In this document: one piece after another, positions 7,742-16,918 of the stretch
Layout: every line of letters begins with the position of its first letter
Numbering within the stretch: position 1 is the first letter of the stretch
Assembly (NCBI GenBank): GCA_016839165.1
Contig: CP069300.1
Coordinates: forward strand, 4,464,001-4,528,000
Reading direction: 5' to 3'
Source: Bradyrhizobium sp. PSBB068
GTDB lineage: Bacteria; Pseudomonadota; Alphaproteobacteria; Rhizobiales; Xanthobacteraceae
Length of the DNA stretch: 64,000 nucleotides
Notes under the pieces: model-generated
Told to the model about the DNA's origin: nothing
Database searches by the model: none
What the model saw: only the letters and a program-made list of their open reading frames with translations
Translations under genes and position numbers: made by a program

Positions 7742-9160
7742 ATGGCAGTCGCGTTCGATGAGATGAACGGCCTCGGCGAGGATCTCCGCCCGGCCTACCA
7801 GGAGCTCTCCCGCTGGCTCAACGAGACGCCGCCGGACGCGCTCGAATATCGGCGCCAGGAAGCGGAGCTCTTGTTCCGCCGGATCGGCATCACCTTCGCG
7901 GTCTACGGCGATTCCGAGGCCCAGGAACGGCTGATCCCGTTCGACGTCATTCCCCGCATCATATCGGCGAACGAGTGGACGCTGCTGGAGAAGGGCCTGA
8001 AACAGCGCGTGCTCGCGCTCAACATGTTCCTGAAGGACATCTATCACGGCCGCGACATCCTGCGCGCCAACATCATCCCCGAGGACCTGATCTTCCAGAA
8101 CCCGGTGTTCCGGCCGGAGATGAACGGCCAGGACGTGCCGCACGACATCTACGTCCACATCGCCGGCATCGACATCATCCGCACCGATCCCGACAATTTC
8201 ATCGTGCTGGAGGACAATGCGCGCACGCCGTCCGGCGTCTCTTACATGCTGGAAAACCGCGAGATCATGATGCGGCTGTTTCCGGACCTGTTCGCGCGCC
8301 ACCGCGTCGCTCCCGTTGAGCGCTATCCAGACGAGCTGCTGTCGGCGCTGCGCTCGGTCGCCCCGCACAGCGCCTCGGCTGAACCGACGGTCGCACTGAT
8401 GACGCCCGGCGTCTACAACTCGGCCTATTACGAGCACTCGTTCCTGGCCGACAAGCTCGGCATCGAGCTGGTCGAGGGGCGCGACCTCATCGTCAAGAAC
8501 GACGAGGTGTTCATGCGCACCACCGAGGGGCTGAAGCGGGTCGACGTGATCTATCGCCGCGTCGACGACGATTTCCTCGATCCCCTCACCTTCCGGCCGG
8601 ATTCCGCGCTCGGCGTGCCCGGACTGATGTCGGCCTATGCCGCCGGCAACATCACGCTCGCCAACGCAGTCGGCACCGGCATCGCCGACGACAAGGCGAT
8701 CTATTCCTACATGCCTGACATCGTGAAGTTCTATCTCAGCGAGGAGCCGATCCTGAAGAACGTGCAGACCTGGCGCTGCCGCGAACCGCAGGATCTGTCC
8801 TACGTGCTCGACAACCTCGCCGACCTCGTCGTCAAGGAGGTGCACGGCTCGGGCGGCTACGGCATGCTGATCGGCCCGGCCGCCACCAAGGCGACCATCG
8901 AGGCGTTCCGCGACAAGCTGAAGCGCGAGCCGGAGGGCTTTATCGCCCAGCCCACATTGGCGCTGTCGACCTGCCCGACCTGCACCGACAAGGGCCTCGC
9001 GCCGCGCCATGTCGACCTTCGTCCCTTCGTGCTGACCGGCTCCAGCCACACCACCATCGTGCCCGGCGGGCTGACCCGCGTCGCGCTGAAGGAAGGCTCG
9101 CTGGTGGTCAATTCGAGCCAGGGCGGCGGCACCAAGGACACCTGGATACTGAGCGAGTAG
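7742..9160 (+). CDS. Circularly permuted ATP-grasp protein (peptide-ligase type)
   Basis: A 472-residue protein of the circularly permuted ATP-grasp family. Recognisable segments are the N-terminal helical YQELSRWL...RRQEAE region, NFIVLEDNARTPSG (metal/ATP side), VKEVHGSGGYGM (glycine-rich ATP loop) and TSRVALKEGSLVVNSSQGGG-like residues near the end. The start at 7742 follows GGGAGGGCAG. It begins a block with alpha-E and transglutaminase genes eight and 162 bases apart. Comparative genomics has proposed that such sets make and process a peptide; the product is unknown. Confidence 0.93.
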   Translation: MAVAFDEMNGLGEDLRPAYQELSRWLNETPPDALEYRRQEAELLFRRIGITFAVYGDSEAQERLIPFDVIPRIISANEWTLLEKGLKQRVLALNMFLKDIYHGRDILRANIIPEDLIFQNPVFRPEMNGQDVPHDIYVHIAGIDIIRTDPDNFIVLEDNARTPSGVSYMLENREIMMRLFPDLFARHRVAPVERYPDELLSALRSVAPHSASAEPTVALMTPGVYNSAYYEHSFLADKLGIELVEGRDLIVKNDEVFMRTTEGLKRVDVIYRRVDDDFLDPLTFRPDSALGVPGLMSAYAAGNITLANAVGTGIADDKAIYSYMPDIVKFYLSEEPILKNVQTWRCREPQDLSYVLDNLADLVVKEVHGSGGYGMLIGPAATKATIEAFRDKLKREPEGFIAQPTLALSTCPTCTDKGLAPRHVDLRPFVLTGSSHTTIVPGGLTRVALKEGSLVVNSSQGGGTKDTWILSE

Positions 9161-9168
9161 TTGAACGC

Positions 9169-10116
9169 ATGCTGTCGCGCACCGCTGAAAACCTGTTCTG
9201 GCTGGCCCGTTACGTCGAACGCGCCGAGTACCTCGCGCGCACGATCGACGCCACGCTCCGCGTCACCGCGCTGCCTGCGGCCTATGTCGGCAAGACCAAT
9301 GAGTGGGACTCCGCGCTGCTCACGGCAGGCGTCGGCGCGAGCTTCTACGATCACTACCAGGAAGCCAACCAGCAGAACGTCGTCGAGTATCTGTCGTTCT
9401 CCTCGGAGAACCCCTCCTCGATCAAGAACTGCATCGAGGCGGCGCGGCTCAACTCGCGCTCGGTACGAACCGCGCTGACCTCGGAGATGTGGGACACCAT
9501 CAACTCCTCCTGGATCGAGCTGCAGGCGGTCTGGAGCAAGGGCGGCACCGGCAGCCGCGAGGAGCTGGCAAAATTCCTGCGCTTCGTGCAGGAGACCTCA
9601 TTGCGCTTCGATGGCTCGGCCTACCGCACCATGCTGCGCAACGACGCCTACTGGTTCTCGCGGCTCGGCGTCCACCTCGAGCGCGCCGACAACACCGCAC
9701 GGATTCTCGACGTCAAATATCACGTGCTGCTGCCGGAGGAAGAACACGTCGGCGGCCCGCTGGATTACTACCAGTGGACCTCGATCCTGCGCTCGGTGTC
9801 GGCAACGACAGCCTATCACTGGGTCTACCGGGAAACCCTCAAACCCTGGCTGATCGCCGACCTCCTGATCCTCAACGACACGCTGCCGCGGTCGCTTGCG
9901 AGCTGCTACAGCAATCTGGTGCGCAATCTGGACCAGATCGGCGTCGCCTATGGCCGCCAGGGCGCCTCCCAGCGCCACGCCCGCGGCATCCGGAACCGGC
10001 TCGAGCACAGCAACATGGATGATATCTTCCAGCACGGCGTGCACGAATTCATCCAGGAGTTCATCGCGGACAACTCACGGCTGGGTGAGATCATCACCAA
10101 GCAGTATCTGATCTGA
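9169..10116 (+). CDS. Alpha-E domain protein
   Basis: A 315-residue all-helical protein. Its opening MLSRTAENLFWLARYVERAE is the diagnostic start of the alpha-E family. The biochemical role is not established. The domain is nearly always next to, or fused with, the permuted ATP-grasp, as here, where only eight bases separate the genes. Many conserved Glu and Arg residues in the helices suggest a partner or cofactor role in the ligase reaction, which is inference. It is probably cotranscribed with the flanking genes. Confidence 0.93.
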   Translation: MLSRTAENLFWLARYVERAEYLARTIDATLRVTALPAAYVGKTNEWDSALLTAGVGASFYDHYQEANQQNVVEYLSFSSENPSSIKNCIEAARLNSRSVRTALTSEMWDTINSSWIELQAVWSKGGTGSREELAKFLRFVQETSLRFDGSAYRTMLRNDAYWFSRLGVHLERADNTARILDVKYHVLLPEEEHVGGPLDYYQWTSILRSVSATTAYHWVYRETLKPWLIADLLILNDTLPRSLASCYSNLVRNLDQIGVAYGRQGASQRHARGIRNRLEHSNMDDIFQHGVHEFIQEFIADNSRLGEIITKQYLI

Positions 10117-10278
10117 CCGATACGGCCGGAAAACTGCTCAAATTGTCGTCATGGCGGACCTGATCCCGGCCATCGACGTCTTGCTTTCGCGGCCGATTAG
10201 GAAGAAAGACGGGAGTGCCCGGGAAAGCACCGGGCATCACGCCCCTGCCCTCAAAACCGACTGAACTCCGGTTGAGCC

Positions 10279-11121
10279 ATGCGCCTGCGGATAGCCCATA
10301 CCACCACCTATCGCTACGAGCCGGCGGCCTCGGGCGTGATCCAGATTCTGCGGATGACGCCGGGCAGCCATGACGGCCAGTATGTCGCGGATTGGCAGAT
10401 CGACGTCTCGACCGATTCACGGCTCGACACCCACGAAGACGCTTTCGGCAACGTCACCCATGTGCTGACACATGGGTCGATCAGCGACCTCACCATCCAT
10501 TGCGAGGGCCTGGTCGAGACCCATGACACCGGCGGCGTGCTCAAGGGCACCGACGAGCGGTTTCCGCCGAGCCTGTTCCTGCGCCCGACGCCACTGACCG
10601 ACCTCAACCCGGCGATGACGGCCTTCGTGCGCGAAATGCGCGCGGAAGCCGGCAGCGACGTGCTCGGCTTCCTGCACGCGCTCATGGTGCAGGTCTACGA
10701 GCACATGACCTTCGACGAGGACCCGACCAACAGCACCACGTCGGCGTCGGAGGCGTTCGCGCTGAAGCGCGGCGTCTGTCAGGACTACGCGCACATCCTG
10801 ATCGCCTGCGCGCGTGCCGGCGGCGTTCCGGCGCGGTTCGTGTCCGGCCACTTCCTGCGCTCCGACGGCATGGTGAACCAGCAGGCCGGCCACGCCTGGG
10901 CCGAGGCCTTCGTGCCCGACCTCGGCTGGATCGGCTTCGACGCCGCCAACGGCATCTGCACCACCGACGCCCATGCCCGTGTCGCCATCGGTCTCGACTA
11001 TCTCGGCGCCGCGCCGGTCCGCGGCACCCGTTATGGCGGCGGCAACGAAACGCTGACGGTCGCGGTCAAGGTCGACCAGGCCGGCCGCCCCGGGCAGTGG
11101 CAGAGCCAGACGCAGTCGTAA
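10279..11121 (+). CDS. Transglutaminase-like cysteine peptidase
   Basis: A 280-residue protein with an N-terminal beta domain (residues 1-110) and a transglutaminase core. The apparent triad is Cys167 (RGVCQDY), His205 (GHAWAEA) and Asp221 (GFDAANG). In this gene set it is thought to act as a peptidase or transferase on the product of the ATP-grasp/alpha-E pair. A 162-bp gap separates it from the alpha-E gene, so it may also have its own start of transcription. No signal peptide is seen. Confidence 0.92.
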   Translation: MRLRIAHTTTYRYEPAASGVIQILRMTPGSHDGQYVADWQIDVSTDSRLDTHEDAFGNVTHVLTHGSISDLTIHCEGLVETHDTGGVLKGTDERFPPSLFLRPTPLTDLNPAMTAFVREMRAEAGSDVLGFLHALMVQVYEHMTFDEDPTNSTTSASEAFALKRGVCQDYAHILIACARAGGVPARFVSGHFLRSDGMVNQQAGHAWAEAFVPDLGWIGFDAANGICTTDAHARVAIGLDYLGAAPVRGTRYGGGNETLTVAVKVDQAGRPGQWQSQTQS

Positions 11122-11138
11122 GGTCCCACACTTTCTCC

Positions 11139-11242
11139 GTCATTTCGGGGCTCACGCAGCGAGAGCCCGGAATCCATGATGCCACCAACTATGCGGAGAA
11201 ATGGATTCCGGGCTCGCGCCAAGAGGCGCGCCCCGGAATGAC
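11139..11242. repeat. Family A interspersed palindrome
   Basis: Outward halves GTCATTTCGGGGCTC...GAGCCCGGAATCCAT and ATGGATTCCGGGCTCG...CCCCGGAATGAC with a centre of about 24 unrelated bases. It lies 17 bases after the transglutaminase stop. Confidence 0.85.
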
Positions 11243-11303
11243 GATCGTAAGATACGAGCATGCTATCATTGCTGCCGCTTCATCCGAACCATCGGGACAC
11301 ACC

Positions 11304-11729
11304 ATGGCAACCGTCAAACTGCTCTCCGACGACGAACTCTCGCCCGAGGCACGCGCCGTGTTCGACGACATCCGTGCGGCGCGGAAGTCGGACTTCGTCA
11401 ACAATTTCTGGCGCGCGCTCGCGCATGATCCGAAGACCTTGCGGCGGACCTGGGAGAGCATCAAGGAAGTGATGGCCCCCGGCGCGCTCGACCCGAAGGT
11501 CAAGGAGATGCTCTATGTCGCGGTCTCGGTGGCTCACGGCTGCAGCTACTGCATCCATTCGCACACCGCGGCTGCCCGCGCCAAGGGCATGACCGACGCC
11601 GAGTACCAGGAAATGCTGGCGATCGTCGGCATGGCCGCCGAGACCAACCGACTGGTCACCGCGCTCGGCGTGCCGGTGGATGAAGCGTTCCTCGTCGATG
11701 CACCGGCAGGACGAAGCCAGGAGACGTAA
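11304..11729 (+). CDS. Carboxymuconolactone decarboxylase / AhpD-like protein
   Basis: A 141-residue AhpD-fold protein. Cys80-x2-Cys83-x3-His87 (AHGCSYCIHSH) is the redox-active motif of AhpD-type alkylhydroperoxidases, so peroxidase-type activity is more likely than true decarboxylation. The start at 11304 gives MATVKLLSDDELSPEA; the ribosome binding site is weak. It sits inside the broken ATP-grasp/Anbu neighbourhood, separated from the transglutaminase gene by a family A repeat, and converges on the substrate-binding protein gene. Confidence 0.85.
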   Translation: MATVKLLSDDELSPEARAVFDDIRAARKSDFVNNFWRALAHDPKTLRRTWESIKEVMAPGALDPKVKEMLYVAVSVAHGCSYCIHSHTAAARAKGMTDAEYQEMLAIVGMAAETNRLVTALGVPVDEAFLVDAPAGRSQET

Positions 11730-11744
11730 CGGCCCAGCACTGCG

Positions 11745-13340
11745 TCACTTGTCCAGCCAGACATCCTCGAAGCGCAGATTGTTGTACTGGCTGTTGTCGT
11801 GCGGATGAAAGTTCTTCACGTAAGGCTGCCAGCAATTGCCGGCCGATGAGTGCAGGATGACCGGCCGCGCGGCATCGTCGACCAAGAGGTGCTCGATGTC
11901 GAACACGATCTTGCGCCGCTTGTCCTTGTCGACCTCACGCGACTGCGCGGCGAGCAGCTTGTCGACCTCGGCGTTGCAGTACTGGGTGTAGTTGCGCTCC
12001 GAGTTGCAGGAATAGTTCTCGACCAGGTTACCGTCGGGATCGTCGACGCTGACGCCGGTGACGTTGAGGCCGATGGTGTAGTCCTTGCGCTGTAGCCGCG
12101 AGTACCAGCGCGGCGTATCCAGGATATCGAGCTCGGCGACGATGTAGATCTTCTTGAGCTGGTCGGCGAGGATCACGGCCGGGTCCCGATAGGTCGGCAA
12201 ATTGCGGGTCTGGATCTTGATCGACAGCGGCTTGGCGTCGCTGTAGCCGAGCTTCTGCATGATCACCTGCGCGTCGGCAAGATTCTTCTCGGTATCGGGG
12301 CCATAGCCCATCAGCGTCGACAATATCTCCTGCGGCATGCCCCACTCGCCTTCGGGCTTGGCCTGCATCGCGCCGCCGAGCCGCCCGCTGCCCTCGAACA
12401 GGATGGAGTTGAAGGCCTTGCGATCGAGCGCCAGCGACATCGCCTTGCGGATCTCCGGATCGTCGAACGGCGGATTGACCCGGTTGACCAGAAGATTGAT
12501 CTGCAGATTGGTCGAGGTCATCTCGCAGATCGCGTTCGGCGCCCGCGCCTTGACGTCCTTCATCAGGGGAATGCTGACGTCGGACGGAAAGGTGATGTCG
12601 TAATCGCCGGTCGCAAACGCCAGCATGCGGGTGGCGCGGCTGTCGATCGAGCGCACCGTGATCTCGTCGAGATACGGCCTGTCCTTCTTGAAGTAGTCGG
12701 GGTTACGCACCAAACGGATGGAGTCTCCGCGCCGGAACTCGACGAACCTGAACGGTCCGGTGCCGACAGGCTTGGTACGCATCACCTGCTGCGGCACGTG
12801 GCAGGGATAGACCACCGAGAAGGCGCTGGCGAGCAGCGCCAACAGGCCGGGCTGCGGTTCGGTCAGCTCGAAGGTCGCCTCATCCTCGCCGTTGACGCTG
12901 ACATCCCTGAGCTTCGAGTACCAGACCTTGCGCGGATTGCGCTTGAAGTCCTGAGTTTCGCTCTTGCCGGTCAGCATCCGCCAGGTGCATTGCACATCCT
13001 TGGCCGTGAACGGTTGGCCGTCATGCCATTTCACGCCCTGACGCAGCTTGAAGGTGAGCTTGGTGTTGGTCTGGTCCCACGACCAGCTCTCGGCGAGATC
13101 GGGGATCACGGTGTCGATCGATTCGTGCACCTTGGCCGGATCGAACACCACGAGGTTGTTGAACACGGCCGCGAACGGCAGCACCGAGGCGATGGTGGAT
13201 TCCTCGAGCAGCGAAGTCGAGGGTGGGTTGTCGTTGTGATAGAGCCGCAGCGTGCCGCCCTTCTTCTGCGCCGACGCAGGGCTTGCGGCGATTGCCGCGA
13301 CGCCCAACGCCATGATGCACGCGGCCAATTTGAACGACAT
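11745..13340 (-). CDS. ABC transporter substrate-binding protein, family 5 (peptide/nickel type)
   Basis: A 531-residue periplasmic binding protein. An N-terminal signal peptide ends around ASPASAQ, followed by a mature sequence opening KKGGTLRLYHND and LAESWSWDQTNTKLTFKLRQGVKWHDG, the standard signature of family 5 solute-binding proteins. The start at 13340 follows GGGAGG. No permease or ATPase genes are adjacent, so it is an orphan that presumably works with a transporter elsewhere. Ligands in this family are oligopeptides, opines, glutathione or heme; the specific one cannot be told. Confidence 0.9.
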   Translation of the reverse strand: MSFKLAACIMALGVAAIAASPASAQKKGGTLRLYHNDNPPSTSLLEESTIASVLPFAAVFNNLVVFDPAKVHESIDTVIPDLAESWSWDQTNTKLTFKLRQGVKWHDGQPFTAKDVQCTWRMLTGKSETQDFKRNPRKVWYSKLRDVSVNGEDEATFELTEPQPGLLALLASAFSVVYPCHVPQQVMRTKPVGTGPFRFVEFRRGDSIRLVRNPDYFKKDRPYLDEITVRSIDSRATRMLAFATGDYDITFPSDVSIPLMKDVKARAPNAICEMTSTNLQINLLVNRVNPPFDDPEIRKAMSLALDRKAFNSILFEGSGRLGGAMQAKPEGEWGMPQEILSTLMGYGPDTEKNLADAQVIMQKLGYSDAKPLSIKIQTRNLPTYRDPAVILADQLKKIYIVAELDILDTPRWYSRLQRKDYTIGLNVTGVSVDDPDGNLVENYSCNSERNYTQYCNAEVDKLLAAQSREVDKDKRRKIVFDIEHLLVDDAARPVILHSSAGNCWQPYVKNFHPHDNSQYNNLRFEDVWLDK

Positions 13341-13635
13341 TCTCGCCTCCCGGAATTCTTGTTGTTGTCGGTTGCGGGCAGTCGACCACAAGGTCAGGTG
13401 CCTCGCAATGACAGCGAATCCGGATCATTGCCGGCTGCGCACAGCGCAGAGCGATAGCGCTCCAAACTCCGAACCGTGGTCACAGGAACAGGCCCCTGCG
13501 GGCCGTCTCCGCGATCCGGACCCGCCACTTTGACCGGCCGCAGCAATGTCCGTCACGGGGAATTGGGGTTGGATGCGACCTCGAAATTGGCTACACGTTT
13601 GGCGCCGATAAACTCGGACCGTTTGGGGACTGGAA

Positions 13636-14397
13636 ATGACCTATTGCTGCGGAATTCTGGTGCGCGACGGCCTCGTCATGATCGCCGATACCCGCACCAA
13701 TGCCGGCCTCGACAACGTCTCGACGTTCCGCAAGCTGCACATCTTCGAAAAGCCCGGCGAGCGCATCATGGCGATCGCCAGCGCCGGCAATCTGGCGATC
13801 AGCCAGTCGGTGCTGTCGACCCTGACCGAGGGTATGGAAGACCCGCACACCGGCGAGCTCGAGACGCTGATGAATGCGCCGACCATGTTCCAGGCGGCGC
13901 AGCGGATCGGCCGCGCCATCCGCTCAGTGCATGCCACCGAGGGCGAGGCGCTGCGTTCGGAGGATATCTCGTTCGACGTCTCGTTCCTGTTCGGTGGCCA
14001 GATCAAGGGCTCGCGGATGCGCCTGTTCATGGTCTACACCGCGGGCAACTTCATCGAATGCACCACCGACACGCCCTATTTGCAAATCGGCGAGCACAAA
14101 TACGGCAAGCCGGTGCTCGACCGCGCCATGCATTACGATGTCGAGCTCTATGAGGCGCTCAAGACCGGCCTGATCTCGATGGATTCGACGATGCGCTCCA
14201 ACCTCGGCGTCGGCCTGCCGATCGACGTGCTGGTGGTGCGCACCGACGTCTGCGAGGCCGACCTCAACCACCGTATCGAGGCCGGCGAGCCCTATTTCCA
14301 CGATCTGCGCTCGCGCTGGTCGGCGGCGCTCCGCGCGGCGCACCAGAACATTCCACGCCCGCCCTACAAGAACGAAACCGAAGCAAAAACCAAGTAA
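13636..14397 (+). CDS. Anbu-type proteasome-like peptidase
   Basis: A 253-residue Ntn-hydrolase of the ancestral beta-subunit (Anbu) class. After removal of Met1, Thr2 of [20 protein letters not shown] would be the N-terminal nucleophile; DTRTNAG and IASAGNLAI fit core proteasome-fold positions. Anbu proteins form open helical or lock-washer assemblies without HslU. The gene usually lies beside ATP-grasp, alpha-E and transglutaminase genes; here those end 2.5 kb upstream, with a CMD gene and an oppositely oriented binding protein in between. About 295 bp of divergent upstream sequence should hold its promoter. It is followed at 14 bases by an SDR gene. Confidence 0.92.
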   Translation: MTYCCGILVRDGLVMIADTRTNAGLDNVSTFRKLHIFEKPGERIMAIASAGNLAISQSVLSTLTEGMEDPHTGELETLMNAPTMFQAAQRIGRAIRSVHATEGEALRSEDISFDVSFLFGGQIKGSRMRLFMVYTAGNFIECTTDTPYLQIGEHKYGKPVLDRAMHYDVELYEALKTGLISMDSTMRSNLGVGLPIDVLVVRTDVCEADLNHRIEAGEPYFHDLRSRWSAALRAAHQNIPRPPYKNETEAKTK

Positions 14398-14411
14398 GAG
14401 GAAACTCGGAG

Positions 14412-15173
14412 ATGACCGAAGCAACCAGCAAGATCGCACTCGTCACCGGCGCCGGCACCGGCGTCGGACGCGCGGCATCGCTCGCTTTGATGGACAAGGG
14501 CTACACCGTGGTGCTCGCCGGCCGCCGCATCGAGATGCTGGAAGAGACCGCCAAGCTCGGCCCCGCCGGCAAGAGCCTGTGCGTCTCGGCCGACATGGCC
14601 AACCCGGCCGCGATCGCCGCGCTGTTCGATAAGGTGAAGGCGACCTACGGCCGGCTCGACGTGCTGTTCAACAACGCCGGCATGGGCGCGCCCCCGGTCA
14701 ATTTCGAGGACCTGCCGCTCGAGCAGTGGCAGGCCGTCGTCAACACCAACCTCACCGCGCCATTCCTGTGCACCCAGCACGCCTTCCGCATCATGAAGGA
14801 CCAGACGCCGCGCGGCGGCCGCATCATCAATAACGGCTCGATCTCGGCGCATGCGCCGCGGCCGTTCTCGGCGGCCTACACCTCGACCAAGCACGCCATC
14901 ACCGGCCTGACCAAGGCCTCCAACCTCGACGGCCGGATGTACGACATCGCGGTCGGCCAGGTCGACATCGGCAATGCCGCGACCCCGATGACCGACCGCA
15001 TGGTCAACGGCCCCGGCGTGCTGCAGCCGGACGGCACCACCAAGCACGAGCCGCGCATGGACGCCAAGGCTGTCGGCGATGCCGTCGCCTACATGGCCGG
15101 CCTGCCGCTCGACGCCAACGTGCTGTTCATGACGGTCATGGCGACCAAGATGCCGTTCGTGGGGCGGGGCTGA
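14412..15173 (+). CDS. SDR family oxidoreductase
   Basis: A 253-residue classical short-chain dehydrogenase. TGAGTGVG at 12-19 binds NAD(P), NNAG is at 87-90, a Ser in NGSISAH near 143-145 and Tyr156-x3-Lys160 complete the catalytic set. LAGRRIEML after the second strand, with Arg residues, suggests NADP preference. It starts 14 bases after the Anbu stop with an upstream GAGGAAACTCGGAG, so it is probably cotranscribed. Substrate unknown. Confidence 0.92.
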   Translation: MTEATSKIALVTGAGTGVGRAASLALMDKGYTVVLAGRRIEMLEETAKLGPAGKSLCVSADMANPAAIAALFDKVKATYGRLDVLFNNAGMGAPPVNFEDLPLEQWQAVVNTNLTAPFLCTQHAFRIMKDQTPRGGRIINNGSISAHAPRPFSAAYTSTKHAITGLTKASNLDGRMYDIAVGQVDIGNAATPMTDRMVNGPGVLQPDGTTKHEPRMDAKAVGDAVAYMAGLPLDANVLFMTVMATKMPFVGRG

Positions 15174-15199
15174 TCGTCCCCTGCTCCCCGCGTGCGGCA

Positions 15200-15230
15200 G
15201 GCCATGGCCGGGCAGGTCCCGGCTATGGCC
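15200..15230. repeat. Inverted repeat after the SDR gene
   Basis: 13-base arms GGCCATGGCCGGG and CCCGGCTATGGCC (one mismatch) flank five bases. There is no T-tract, so a terminator role is possible but not shown. The rest of 15231-15421 shows no gene or clear signal. Confidence 0.5.
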
Positions 15231-15421
15231 TCGCAGGGGCGCGCTGTCAAAATATCGAAAACAACCCCATGCAAAGGAGCCGGCGGCTGCCGGCGTCCGA
15301 CCGGGCGCCTTGACACGTCGGGCAAATCAGCGGTAGTTTTCCATTATTCCGAAATAGTCTTCCCCGATCGGGATCCAGGGAAGCCTCCAAGCGGACGGTG
15401 AAAGACGAATTCGCGGAGAGT

Positions 15422-15473
15422 GCCCCTCACCCGCCGCTTCGCGTCGACCTCTCCCCGCAGGCGGGGCGAGGTA
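15422..15473. repeat. Family C interspersed palindrome, short copy
   Basis: CCCCTCACCCGCCGC leads into CTCTCCCCGC and GCGGGGCGAG, matching one half of the copies at 6060 and 35104. It lies just beyond the stop of the MFS gene. Confidence 0.7.
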
Positions 15474-15479
15474 AGGCCC

Positions 15480-16703
15480 CTACTCCAGCTTCTCCACATC
15501 CCGCAGCGTCGGGAACAGCTTCATCCAGAGCAGCGCGACTGCGACCGTGGCGACGCCGCCTAGCACGGCTGACGGCACGGCGCCGAGCAGCGCCGCGGTG
15601 ACGCCGCTCTCGAACTGGCCGAGCTGGTTCGAGGCGTTGATGAACAGGAAATTGACCGCGCCGACGCGGCCGCGCATCTCGTCGGGGGTGGCGAGCTGCA
15701 CCAGCGAGAAGCGGATCACGACGCTGATCGTGTCGGCCGCGCCGAGCACCGCGAGCGCCAGCGCCGACAGCCACATCCAGTGCGACAGCCCGAACACCAC
15801 CGTCGCGACGCCGAACACGATCACGGACTGGAACATCCTTAATCCGACGCGACGGTTGATGGTGTGCCGCGCCAGCACCATGGTCATCAGCAGCGCGCCC
15901 ACCGCGGGCGCGGCGCGCAATACACCGAGGCCCAGCGGACCGGTTTGCAGGATGTCGCGTGCATAGATCGGCAACAGCGCGGTGACGCCGCCGAACAGCA
16001 CCGCGAACAGGTCGAGCGAGATGGTGCCGAGGATCGCCGGATTGCTGCGCACGAAGGTGACGCCGGCAAACAGATCGTCCGACGATCCGCCGTTCTTCAC
16101 CGGCGCCTGCTGCAGCCGGCCGATACCGCCGGTCAGCAACGCGCCGAACAGCCAGAACACCATCATGATGCCGTAAGGCGCGCTCGGCATCAGCGCATAG
16201 GCGAAGCCGCCGAGCGCAGGGCCGGTGATGGTCGCGACCTGCGCCGCGCCGCTCGATATCGCGGTCGCCCGCTGTAGCGAACCCTGCGGCGCGATCAGCG
16301 GCAACACCGCGGCGGTCGCCGGGCTCTCGAACGCACCGGCGATTCCCAGCACGAAAGTCGCAACGAAGATCTGGATTTCGGAGATGGTGCCGGCAAAGGT
16401 GCTTCCGGCGAGAAACAATGCGGTCAGCGCTTCCGCGAACTGGCAGGCCTGCACCACGCGCTTGCGCTCGAAACGATCGGCGGCATGACCGGCGACGAAC
16501 ACCAGCAATGCGGTCGGCAGGAACTGCACCAGTCCGACCATGCCGAGGTCGAATGCGCTGCCGGTGAGATCATAGATCTGCCAGCCGATCGCCACCGCGC
16601 CGATCTGGCTGGAGAAGCGCGACAGGCTGCGCGACAACAGGAAGAACAGGAATGGTCGGTGGCCGAGCAGATCGCGGGCGCCGGCCGGCGTGGCGGAGGA
16701 CAT
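15480..16703 (-). CDS. MFS transporter
   Basis: A 407-residue inner-membrane transporter with about 12 hydrophobic segments and conserved MFS loops such as GHAADRFERKRVV between helices 2 and 3. It resembles the EntS/DHA3-like efflux group (SQIGAVAIGWQIYDLTGSAF). I chose the ATG at 16703, although no clear Shine-Dalgarno precedes it; an in-frame TTG at 16739 would add 12 residues. It stands alone between repeats, and its substrate is unknown. Confidence 0.88.
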   Translation of the reverse strand: MSSATPAGARDLLGHRPFLFFLLSRSLSRFSSQIGAVAIGWQIYDLTGSAFDLGMVGLVQFLPTALLVFVAGHAADRFERKRVVQACQFAEALTALFLAGSTFAGTISEIQIFVATFVLGIAGAFESPATAAVLPLIAPQGSLQRATAISSGAAQVATITGPALGGFAYALMPSAPYGIMMVFWLFGALLTGGIGRLQQAPVKNGGSSDDLFAGVTFVRSNPAILGTISLDLFAVLFGGVTALLPIYARDILQTGPLGLGVLRAAPAVGALLMTMVLARHTINRRVGLRMFQSVIVFGVATVVFGLSHWMWLSALALAVLGAADTISVVIRFSLVQLATPDEMRGRVGAVNFLFINASNQLGQFESGVTAALLGAVPSAVLGGVATVAVALLWMKLFPTLRDVEKLE

Positions 16704-16749
16704 GGATGATTGCGTGGCCGAGCGCCTGCAACTTGTCAATGGAGAGGAT

Positions 16750-16851
16750 GGTCAGAGCCCCGTTCCGAAAAGTCGGAACGGGGCTCTGGACTCCTGATTT
16801 GACGCGTTTTCTTCACGCGAACCGGTAATCCACTTCGCTGGAAAACGCTCT
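16750..16851. repeat. Composite interspersed repeat (family F) with a strong hairpin
   Basis: Read on the minus strand it runs GCGTTTTCCAGCGAAGTGG, then ACCGGTTCGCGTGAAG and AACGCGTCAAATCA, and ends in a perfect hairpin: 15-base arms at 16754-16768 and 16773-16787 around the loop AAAG. The same order of blocks, with a different hairpin, is found at 57507-57602. Confidence 0.8.
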
Positions 16852-16918
16852 AATGCGCAACAGCATTGCGCTGCGCGAGGCCCCTGCCCATAATCGCATG
16901 CGGGTTCTTGGGGGCGTG

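Noticed and set aside
7712..9049. A 445-codon frame opposite the ATP-grasp gene
   Set aside because: It is a shadow of a well-supported family member with no domain of its own.
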